In this document: in pieces, positions 5,589-10,687 of the stretch
Numbering within the stretch: the stretch's first letter is position 1
How the letters are laid out: every line of letters begins with the position of its first letter
Assembly: GCA_003162615.1 (NCBI GenBank)
Contig: PMNG01000204.1
Coordinates: 18,209-28,895 of the forward strand
Direction: 5' to 3'
Source: Methanothrix sp.
GTDB lineage: Archaea; Halobacteriota; Methanosarcinia; Methanotrichales; Methanotrichaceae
DNA length: 10,687 nucleotides
Made by a program: the position numbers and the translations under genes
Notes under the pieces: model-generated
Told to the model about the DNA's origin: nothing
Database searches by the model: none
What the model saw: only the letters and a program-made list of their open reading frames with translations

Positions 5589-6455
5589 ATGGTGCGGGTA
5601 GGAGTTCACGTCTCCATTGCCGGGGGAATCTCTAATGCTGTGGACAGAGCTGCAGAAAGAGGGTGCGATGTCTTTCAGATCTTCTCCAGGAATCCCCGGA
5701 GATGGAGAATCAAGGATCTATCCCCAGAAGATGCCGAGAGCTTTGTGCTAAAGCTGGTGAGATCGGGCATAGGCCCGGTCTTTGATCATATGCCCTACCT
5801 CTCCAACCTAGCATCACCTAAGGACGGCGTCTATAGCAATTCAGTGGCAACATTGACAACCGAGCTTCTTAGGTGCGACCAGCTCCACATACCATATCTT
5901 GTGACCCATATGGGAAGCCATTTGGGTGCTGGCAAGGCTGCCGGCTTGAAGAGAATCGTGGAGGCCATTAACAGCGCCTTCTCTGCTGCTGAGAACGGCG
6001 TAATGCTCCTGTTGGAGAACACAGCCGGAACCAAGAACAGCATGGGGGGGTCTTTTGGCGACATCGCTGGCATAATCGATGCCCTGGACGCCAAGTGGGT
6101 TGGCGTCTGCCTGGACACCTGTCACCTCTTTGCCGCTGGATACGAGCTGAGAATTCCTGACGGTCTCGACAGAACAATCGATGATTTCAATAGCAACATT
6201 GGTCTGCAGAAGCTGAAGCTCGTTCACCTGAACGACTCCAAAGGCGGCTTGGGCTCGGGACAGGACAGGCACGAGCACATCGGCCTCGGAGCAATAGGGG
6301 AAACCGGATTCAAGACAATCCTCGGCTGCGAGAAGCTAAGAGCGTTGCCCTTCATTCTGGAGACCCCGATTGATTCCATGAGGGACGATCTGGAGAACAT
6401 GTCGGTGGCAAGGGAGCTGGCGTCTCAACCGAAAACCTCCAGAATACGAATTTGA
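5589..6455 (+). CDS. nfo: Endonuclease IV (AP endonuclease)
   Basis: Cuts DNA 5' of abasic sites in base excision repair; a TIM-barrel enzyme with three zinc ions. The 288-residue protein is full length. All nine metal ligands of the family can be placed: H67 (DHMPYLSNLAS), H107 (THMGSH), E143 (LLENTAG), D176 and H179 (CLDTCHLF), H213 (VHLNDSK), D226 and H228 (DRHEH) and E258 (FILETP). The first eight residues, VRVGVHVSI, match the family N-terminus. The ATG at 5589 is followed at once by an in-frame GTG; neither has a Shine-Dalgarno, so the message may be leaderless or weakly translated. No clear TATA box sits 26 bases upstream; the nearest is at 5490-5497. It converges with the response regulator gene, 51 bases from its end. 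Confidence 0.97.
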   Translation: MVRVGVHVSIAGGISNAVDRAAERGCDVFQIFSRNPRRWRIKDLSPEDAESFVLKLVRSGIGPVFDHMPYLSNLASPKDGVYSNSVATLTTELLRCDQLHIPYLVTHMGSHLGAGKAAGLKRIVEAINSAFSAAENGVMLLLENTAGTKNSMGGSFGDIAGIIDALDAKWVGVCLDTCHLFAAGYELRIPDGLDRTIDDFNSNIGLQKLKLVHLNDSKGGLGSGQDRHEHIGLGAIGETGFKTILGCEKLRALPFILETPIDSMRDDLENMSVARELASQPKTSRIRI

Positions 6456-6506
6456 ACTGCTACCCTTAGAATATAAATCAAAGAGAATTGTTAAGAATAA
6501 TGAGCA

Positions 6507-6905
6507 TTAACCAAAGAGGTTCTCGATAACCAGCATCAAGGCATCCTTGGAGATGGGTTTGACTAGGTAGGTGCTTGCACCAAGATCATAGCTCTTCTGG
6601 ATGTCATCATCAACATTAGAGCCGGTCAGCATCACCACTGGAATCCGACTGAGCTTGTGATCCCGTTTGAGCTTGGTCAGAAGGTCGATGCCGCTTATAT
6701 CGGGAAGATTGATGTCCAGGAGGATGAGATCGGGAATCGTTGATCCATTCTCCTTCAAACGTACCAGATCTTCGATTGCTTCCTTGCCGTCTAGGGCCAC
6801 CAGTAGGTTTCGGTCGAGCCCGGCCTTTCTGAGGATTATCTTGGTGAAAGCTACGTCTTCGGGATCGTCCTCCACCAGCATGACTCTTAGTTCTTTGGTT
6901 TCCAT
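6507..6905 (-). CDS. Single-domain response regulator (CheY/Rcp1-like receiver)
   Basis: A lone receiver domain of 132 residues with no output domain. Acidic pocket E12-D13-D14 (VEDDPED), phosphoacceptor D64 (LILLDINLPD), T94 (VMLTGS) and K116 (YLVKPIS) are all present. The longer alpha-2/beta-3 region (LVRLKENGSTIPD) resembles Rcp1-type regulators paired with histidine kinases in archaea and cyanobacteria. The frame extends to a TTG at 6992, but those extra 29 residues are outside the fold, while ATG at 6905 has GGTGA four bases upstream. No histidine kinase is in the window, so its partner and target are unknown. It lies 130 bases after taw1 on the same strand and could be a read-through or have its own promoter; no strong TATA box was found. 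It converges with nfo. Confidence 0.9.
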   Translation of the reverse strand: METKELRVMLVEDDPEDVAFTKIILRKAGLDRNLLVALDGKEAIEDLVRLKENGSTIPDLILLDINLPDISGIDLLTKLKRDHKLSRIPVVMLTGSNVDDDIQKSYDLGASTYLVKPISKDALMLVIENLFG

Positions 6906-7034
6906 TACCTCACCGGTATCTTGGGCTGATTCGCCAACTCGACCAATCGGTTCAAAGACGGTTACGTCTTCCAGCAAAAATAGTTTTCCCAACTGGTGCT
7001 CAGTTGCGAGGAGTTGTAGCGAGTTGAGTTCTCA

Positions 7035-7964
7035 TCATGCGTCAAATATTTTTCTTGAAACTTTGCCGCTTGTTAGGAGAGCTACCCTGCTGAGAGGCAC
7101 ATCATCTTCGAGTTTGTATCCTAGGGTAGCGGAAAGCTCCCCGGCAAAAGTCAAGACCTCTGAGTGCTCGGGCATAGCCTCCCTGCTCAGCCTGGCCCTG
7201 GATCTCCCCAGGTGCATGTAGGCCTTGGCCTCGACGAAATCGGGTTCTGCCCGTTCTAGCAGATTAGCGTATATTTCCGGATTGGCCATGTTCAGCCTGC
7301 GAGCCAGGGTCATCCGCACAACCGTCCTGCAAGGAGCATCCTTGAAAACCGAGAGGCTTTCGAGGATCTTCTTCCATAGGCCTGGCGATGACGGGTTGGA
7401 GATGCGCTGGTACAGCTCCTCGGTCGGCGCGTTCAGGCTCAGATAGAGTTGTGTGGGACTCAGATTCTCCAGGACATCAGGCCTGGTACCGTTGGTCACC
7501 AGAAATGATGTCATTCCCCGTCGACCAATCTCCCGGATCAGCTCGTCGAGATAAGGGTAGAGCGTTGGCTCGCCCATCAGGGATATGGCAACGTGCGCAG
7601 GGTGTCGTGCCTCCTCCAGCCTTGAGCGGTCCGTCGTCGCCGCCCCACCATAGCCGGAGAGGATACGCTGCTGTTCTCTCAGAAGGCCGTCCAGAAGCTC
7701 CTTCGGCTCGATCCATTCCTCAGGCGGTGCAATGGGCTCATCGATGGGGCGCCAGCAGTGAAGACAGAGGTGGTTGCACGAAAGAGTGGGCGTCATCTGG
7801 ACACATCGATGGCTGGAGATGCCATAGAAGTGGTGCTTGTAGCACTGGTCCCCACCGCGAAGGCTGCGGTTGAGCCAAAGACATGGCTTCACGGCTCCGT
7901 GAGCCGCCAGATGATAGCCCTGCTTTGTCAAGGTCTTTCTTGCTGATTCTTGAACATAATCCAC
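7035..7964 (-). CDS. taw1: tRNA 4-demethylwyosine synthase (radical SAM)
   Basis: Condenses N1-methylguanosine-37 of tRNA-Phe with pyruvate to build the tricyclic wyosine core. From the chosen start it has 309 residues, near the 311 of the Methanocaldococcus enzyme. The radical SAM cluster motif CNHLCLHC (C63, C67, C70) is preceded by C28, C41 and C54, which hold the second iron-sulfur cluster; spacing matches the archaeal enzyme closely. SLMGEPTLYPYL and FLVTNGT follow. HGAVKPCLWLNRSL replaces the usual HTAVKLC-type opening with the cysteine kept. Start choice: GTG 8018 and ATG 7985 are also in frame, but a TATA box at 8001-8006 places the transcript start near 7977, inside any longer version, and GGTGG lies four bases before GTG 7964. 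ATG 7985 stays possible. Divergent from the nuclease-like gene at 8240. Confidence 0.95.
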   Translation of the reverse strand: MDYVQESARKTLTKQGYHLAAHGAVKPCLWLNRSLRGGDQCYKHHFYGISSHRCVQMTPTLSCNHLCLHCWRPIDEPIAPPEEWIEPKELLDGLLREQQRILSGYGGAATTDRSRLEEARHPAHVAISLMGEPTLYPYLDELIREIGRRGMTSFLVTNGTRPDVLENLSPTQLYLSLNAPTEELYQRISNPSSPGLWKKILESLSVFKDAPCRTVVRMTLARRLNMANPEIYANLLERAEPDFVEAKAYMHLGRSRARLSREAMPEHSEVLTFAGELSATLGYKLEDDVPLSRVALLTSGKVSRKIFDA

Positions 7965-8000
7965 GCTTCCACCACACTGGTCCATGAAGAATATCTCGGG

Positions 8001-8006
8001 TATATA
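8001..8006 (-). promoter_or_regulatory. TATA box of taw1
   Basis: TATATA on the minus strand, centred about 26 bases before position 7977. It favours initiation at GTG 7964 over ATG 7985, which would lie upstream of the predicted transcript start. Confidence 0.5.
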
Positions 8007-8116
8007 GCTATGCCACACGGTTTAGACGAGGTCCGTTACCCAATCCGGTTGGAATAATTCGCTTCCAAGATCTCTATCCCTTGATTCAGGTTGTTTAAGA
8101 AAGAATCACACTAATC

Positions 8117-8188
8117 GTACAAGGAGCAATGAATTGTATAAGGTACAATTGGGTCCTATTGGGTCCTTGCTTAATTGGGTAATCAATT
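8117..8188. repeat. Cluster of short direct and inverted repeats (candidate operator)
   Basis: Seen: ATTGGGTCCT twice in tandem (8148-8157, 8158-8167) with a third ATTGGGT at 8174-8180; a perfect dyad AATTGTA (8132-8138) / TACAATT (8144-8150) around TAAGG; AATTG (8173-8177) / CAATT (8184-8188); and GTACAAGG (8117-8124) echoed by GTATAAGG (8136-8143). The cluster lies 25-95 bases before the TATA box of the plus-strand operon and about 110 bases behind that of taw1. Several binding sites for one regulator is the simplest reading; this is inference. Confidence 0.55.
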
Positions 8189-8211
8189 CTCAGGAATTTT
8201 GTAGAAAGACC

Positions 8212-8217
8212 TTTATT
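8212..8217 (+). promoter_or_regulatory. TATA box of the nuclease-like/aroK/aroQ/purE operon
   Basis: TTTATT with A/G-rich GAAAGA just upstream, centred 25-26 bases before the ATG at 8240, so the first message is probably leaderless. A poor GGATGG eight bases before the ATG would be the only alternative ribosome site. Confidence 0.5.
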
Positions 8218-8239
8218 CATCAAAACAGGATGGGCTTTT

Positions 8240-8764
8240 ATGATAGAACTGACCAGCGACCCCTTCGTCCTCAAGCCCAGAACAGCCCCCCTAACAGAGG
8301 CGGACTTTCGGCTTCACTTGAACATAAACTGGTGTCGTGGTGTTCTCTTCAACGTAGTGGCCCTCAAGAACTCCGTGGCCATGGTTGAGTACGACGCTAT
8401 TCTATGGTCCGACGATTCGGTTATGTTCATCGAGTACAAAGACTCCGTTGGGGCGTACAAGAGTCTGTCCTCACGCCGCGTACAGCAGATGAACAGCTTT
8501 GCCAAGAACATAGCTCGAGGCCTTGGGTACAAGAACTTCATCTTCGTTGTCGTTGTCAAAGGCCTGGAGGACGCAACCGAAAAAGGAGGGGTTGAGGTAA
8601 TGCCCCTTTTCGCCCTGGGAAACTACGAGCCCAGGTTCGCCTCCACAATAACCGAGCTTGAGTACCTGAACAAGATGATCGGTAAGTACCAGAGGGAAGG
8701 CAAAGAAGACGTCGCAAAGGAGCTGGGGAAGCTCAAGAACATATTCGAGATGGAGATGCCTTGA
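8240..8764 (+). CDS. PD-(D/E)XK nuclease-like protein, function unknown
   Basis: A 174-residue protein with the outline of a PD-(D/E)XK nuclease or NERD-like core: EYDAILWSDD (50-59, D52 as candidate metal ligand), then a strand with FIEYKDS (63-69, E65 and K67 forming ExK), then a basic helix SSRRVQQMNSFAKNIARGL (77-95) with Q82/Q83 where this superfamily often has a helper Gln. A second strand (FIFVVVVKG, 100-108) and a charged, helical C-terminus follow. There is no membrane segment. The gene opens the aroK-aroQ-purE operon: its TGA overlaps the TTG of aroK. I cannot assign a substrate; a DNA-repair nuclease, or an inactive relative, are both open. The motif reading is by eye, so the superfamily call is moderate while the gene itself is sure. 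Confidence 0.7.
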   Translation: MIELTSDPFVLKPRTAPLTEADFRLHLNINWCRGVLFNVVALKNSVAMVEYDAILWSDDSVMFIEYKDSVGAYKSLSSRRVQQMNSFAKNIARGLGYKNFIFVVVVKGLEDATEKGGVEVMPLFALGNYEPRFASTITELEYLNKMIGKYQREGKEDVAKELGKLKNIFEMEMP

Positions 8765-9609
8765 GAGGGTTTGCAAGCGTTATGGGTGCAGCGACCATAT
8801 TGAACGCCGTCGCTACTTGGAAGGGCTCAGCCTTCGGGATTTGCCTGAAAACCACAGCCGAGGTAGAGTTGGACCGCTCCTCGGGAGTTAGGGGGGACAT
8901 TCCGGGAATAGATGCAACTCTTGTTGTGAGGTGTGTTGAGCTCGTTCTGGCGAAGTTCGGCCTGGAGTGTGGTGGAGTCGTTCGCACTTGGAGCGAGATC
9001 CCCGTGGCCAGCGGCCTGAAAAGCAGCAGCACTGCCGCCAATGCTACTGTGTTGGCCACCCTGGATGCCATAGGAGAGGAGATGGATCTTGTCGAGGCGG
9101 CCAAGATTGGGGTGGACGCTGCGAGGGAGGCGGGCGTGACAATAACCGGAGCCCTGGACGATGCCCTGGCCTCAATGCTGGGCGGTGCGGTAGTAACCGA
9201 CAACAGGAACATGAAACTCCTAAAAAGAGATCGGCTGGAATCGGACGTTCTTCTTCTGGTCCCAGAAAAAAGGCTCTTCTCCAAGGATACCGACATCAGA
9301 AGATCCAGGCTCATCGCCCCCTTAGCGGAGGTAGCCTACGATCTTGCCATGAAAGGTGATTATGGCAGGGCCATGACTCTTAACGGGTTCATTTACTGCG
9401 GTGCTCTGGGACTTTCGCCTGAGCCATTGCTGTTGGCCCTGGAGGCGGGCGCGTTGGGTGCAAGCCTCTCAGGAACCGGACCTTCTTACGCTGCCTTGGT
9501 TGGCGCCGACAATATAAAAGTGCTGGAGTCTAGGTGGAGCGATCTTGGCGGAAGGGTGATAAAGACAAAGGTGAACAACAATCCAGCATCAACTGGTCGA
9601 GGGGTTTGA
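8761..9609 (+). CDS. aroK: Shikimate kinase, archaeal GHMP type
   Basis: Phosphorylates shikimate at the 3-hydroxyl with ATP. Archaea use this GHMP-family enzyme, unrelated to bacterial AroK. The 282 residues show GAATILNAVATWKGSAFGI at 9-27 (family N-terminus; TWK where TGK is usual), the ATP loop PVASGLKSSSTAAN at 81-94, ALDDALASMLGG at 131-142 and the closing LSGTGPSYAAL at 236-246. The start is TTG 8761, whose last two bases lie in the TGA of the preceding gene; GGAG ends five bases before it (8752-8755). ATG 8782 would remove the first strand of the fold. One base separates its stop from the next start, so coupling is likely. Supplies the step before EPSP synthase, which is not in the window. 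Confidence 0.95.
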   Translation: MRGFASVMGAATILNAVATWKGSAFGICLKTTAEVELDRSSGVRGDIPGIDATLVVRCVELVLAKFGLECGGVVRTWSEIPVASGLKSSSTAANATVLATLDAIGEEMDLVEAAKIGVDAAREAGVTITGALDDALASMLGGAVVTDNRNMKLLKRDRLESDVLLLVPEKRLFSKDTDIRRSRLIAPLAEVAYDLAMKGDYGRAMTLNGFIYCGALGLSPEPLLLALEAGALGASLSGTGPSYAALVGADNIKVLESRWSDLGGRVIKTKVNNNPASTGRGV

Positions 9610-9610
9610 T

Positions 9611-9892
9611 TTGGGGCTATCGGAGCATCGCAAGGAGATCGAGGTCATCGATGAGAAGATCATCCGGTTGATAGATCAGCGCAACAAAATGGCAAAGAAC
9701 GTATTCGAGGCCAAGAAGCGGGAAGGACTTGGAATCAGCGATCCTGAGCAGGAAAGGCTTGTTCTGGGAAGGGCCATGGATCTGGCCACCGAGCTTAACC
9801 TAGATGCTGGCGCTATAAAGGAGCTCTTCAATATTCTGATAAGGATGAGCCTCCAGAAGCAGCATGAGTTCCTCGGTAAGGATCAGGGATAA
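9611..9892 (+). CDS. aroQ: Chorismate mutase, single-domain AroQ type
   Basis: Rearranges chorismate to prephenate for phenylalanine and tyrosine. The 93-residue all-helical protein matches the stand-alone AroQ length. Active-site positions by alignment with the E. coli domain: R7, R24, K35, D44, E48, S80 and Q84; Q47 stands where the E. coli domain has an arginine or similar. The start must be TTG 9611: the upstream in-frame stretch to the stop at 9572 holds no ATG or GTG, and the first internal Met (28) lies past the second catalytic Arg. GAGGGG at 9599-9604 is a plausible ribosome site inside the end of aroK. Pairing with aroK places two chorismate-branch steps side by side. Confidence 0.94.
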   Translation: MGLSEHRKEIEVIDEKIIRLIDQRNKMAKNVFEAKKREGLGISDPEQERLVLGRAMDLATELNLDAGAIKELFNILIRMSLQKQHEFLGKDQG

Positions 9893-9895
9893 CCA

Positions 9896-10285
9896 TTGAC
9901 AGACATAGCCGTAATCTCGGGTTCAAAATCGGACCAGGCCATTGTTGACAGGATTATAGCCAGGCTTGAGGAAAATGGAGCCAGCTACGAACACAAGGTC
10001 CTTTCGGCCCATAGAAACCCCAAGGAGCTGGAGGAGTATATAGAGAACACCAAAGCAAAGGTGTTCATCGGTGTAGCCGGTCTTTCTGCTGCGCTGCCGG
10101 GATACATCGCTTCAAGAACCAAGAAACCCGTTATAGGCGTCCCTGTGAGCAGCAAGCTAGGCGGTCTGGATGCCCTTCTATCTATCGTTCAGATGCCCCC
10201 TGGGGTACCTGTTGCCTGTGTTGGGATAGACGGTGGGGAAAATGCGGCGTTGCTAGCCCTGCGGATACTCGAATCCGGAAGATAG
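9896..10285 (+). CDS. purE: N5-CAIR mutase / AIR carboxylase (PurE)
   Basis: Purine synthesis: forms the 4-carboxy group of CAIR. The 129-residue protein is a compact PurE: SGSKSD at 8-13, SAHRNP at 37-42 with the catalytic H39, VAGLSAALPGYIA at 60-72, PVIGVPV, GLDALLSIVQMPPGVPVA and NAALLALRIL. In most PurE the loop reads AAHLPG; here it is SAALPG, so the second conserved histidine is Ala66. No purK lies in the window, so whether the substrate is N5-CAIR or AIR with CO2 is open. The start is TTG 9896, the only start codon after the stop that ends aroQ three bases before it; CAGGGAT lies upstream. It closes the operon, and a T-rich stretch follows. purD is on the other strand about 5.5 kb away. 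Confidence 0.94.
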   Translation: MTDIAVISGSKSDQAIVDRIIARLEENGASYEHKVLSAHRNPKELEEYIENTKAKVFIGVAGLSAALPGYIASRTKKPVIGVPVSSKLGGLDALLSIVQMPPGVPVACVGIDGGENAALLALRILESGR

Positions 10286-10286
10286 A

Positions 10287-10296
10287 TTTTTATACC
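10287..10296 (+). promoter_or_regulatory. TATA box of the uspA-like gene
   Basis: TTTTTATACC directly after the purE stop, centred near 10291; transcription would start near 10317, giving a 15-base leader that contains AGGTG. The same T-run could end the purE transcript. Confidence 0.6.
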
Positions 10297-10331
10297 ATGT
10301 AATGGAGATAACCGATCAAAGGTGGGATAGG

Positions 10332-10687
10332 ATGTACAAGAGGATTTTGATCTCAACGGATGGTTCAGAGAAGTCAAGCCTCGCTGCTCAGGCGGGCATA
10401 GACCTTGCTAAGGCCCTTGGAGCAGAGGTACTTGCACTAAACGTCATCAATGAAGTCGTGGTGGCCAGCGCAGTCAGGCAGCTTGGATCCGACAGGAAAG
10501 AGGTAGAGGACAAGCTCATGGCCAGCGGCCAGAAGGCTGTAGACTCGATAAAGAAGATGGGCAGCGCTGCTGGTGTTAAGGTAGATCCACTAGTCAGGAT
10601 GGGCTCCCCGGCCAATATGGTAATTGACATAGCCAGAAATGAGGGTGCTGATCTAATCGTCATGGGCAGCCACGGCGAGTCCGGAGC
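10332..10687 (+). CDS. Universal stress protein, UspA family (cut by window edge)
   Basis: A single Usp domain of the nucleotide-binding alpha/beta type; about 118 residues are visible and some 20-25 should follow. Seen: MYKRILISTDGSEKSSLAA at the N-terminus with the ATP-site Asp (D10), EVLALNVINEV near 31-41, VKVDPLVRMGSPANMVIDIARNEGADLIVMGSHG near 82-115, the last part being the start of the G-x2-G-x9-G(S/T) phosphate loop whose end is cut off. ATP-binding type is therefore likely but not provable here. AGGTG lies seven bases before the ATG, and a separate TATA box suggests it is not part of the aro-pur operon. Archaea often carry several such genes; the specific role cannot be read from sequence. 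Confidence 0.93.
   Translation, partial: MYKRILISTDGSEKSSLAAQAGIDLAKALGAEVLALNVINEVVVASAVRQLGSDRKEVEDKLMASGQKAVDSIKKMGSAAGVKVDPLVRMGSPANMVIDIARNEGADLIVMGSHGESG

Noticed and set aside
6906..6992. N-terminal extension of the response regulator from a TTG at 6992
   Set aside because: The 29 extra residues are not part of a receiver fold, while ATG 6905 has GGTGA at good spacing and starts just before the first strand.
6990..7040. ATGATGA followed by CTGA on the minus strand at the end of taw1
   Set aside because: The ATGATGA is the taw1 stop region, the spacing to CTGA is 28 bases, and no second box pair is present.
7388..7873. Open frame of 161 codons antisense to taw1
   Set aside because: It is a shadow of a well-supported gene, with low-complexity Arg/Ser/Pro-rich translation and no ribosome site.
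8164..8226. C/D-like boxes on the minus strand (TTGATGA, later CTGA)
   Set aside because: The gap between the boxes is 23 bases rather than about 12, there is no proper C' box, and the stretch overlaps the operon promoter.
8967..9359. Open frame of 130 codons overlapping aroK in another frame
   Set aside because: Translation is Arg/Gly/Cys-rich and unlike any protein family; aroK motifs explain the region.

Overview
The window is archaeal chromosome, most like a euryarchaeote of the Thermoplasmata/methanogen type; the exact order is only a guess. The archaeal marks are: a tRNA-Trp gene with a bulge-helix-bulge intron that is also a C/D box guide RNA; two tRNA genes with no encoded CCA; Kae1 of the KEOPS complex; Taw1, which makes the wyosine base; a GHMP-type archaeal shikimate kinase; TATA boxes about 26 bases before the inferred transcript starts; and a mix of Shine-Dalgarno-led and apparently leaderless genes. 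I see no insertion sequence, CRISPR array, phage gene or integrase.

Layout. Positions 1-1664 (minus strand) carry rmlA and the start of rmlB, the first two steps of dTDP-rhamnose synthesis; rmlB runs out of the window. A gene-free gap (1665-2016) holds a hairpin and a T-rich candidate terminator. Positions 2017-4425 (minus) carry purD followed by kae1, 15 bases apart and probably co-transcribed. Positions 4597-4930 (plus) hold a strong TATA box, tRNA-Lys(CTT) and tRNA-Trp(CCA), whose 135-base intron encodes guides for its own positions 34 and 39. A small orphan protein gene follows (5011-5313). The gap 5314-5588 contains a candidate free-standing C/D box sRNA on the minus strand and two perfect short dyads. 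Then come nfo (endonuclease IV, plus), a single-domain response regulator and taw1 (both minus). A gap with clustered ATTGGGT/AATTG repeats (8117-8188) precedes a tight plus-strand operon: a PD-(D/E)XK-like protein, aroK, aroQ and purE. The window ends inside a uspA-like gene with its own promoter.

How the parts relate. Most genes are household metabolism: purines (purD, purE), the shikimate/chorismate branch (aroK, aroQ), nucleotide sugars (rmlA, rmlB) and abasic-site repair (nfo). A second theme is modification of the tRNA anticodon loop: Kae1 (t6A37), Taw1 (wyosine at G37 of tRNA-Phe), the tRNA-Trp intron (Cm34, Cm39), and perhaps the candidate sRNA, whose second guide fits an elongator tRNA-Met anticodon loop. 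Their closeness may be chance.

The best points for a second look are the candidate C/D sRNA at 5404-5468, the tRNA-Trp guide pairing that spans the 5' splice site, the insertion and altered N-terminal motif in PurD, the missing active-site histidine in PurE, the repeat cluster before the nuclease-like gene, and three successive cistrons with TTG starts.
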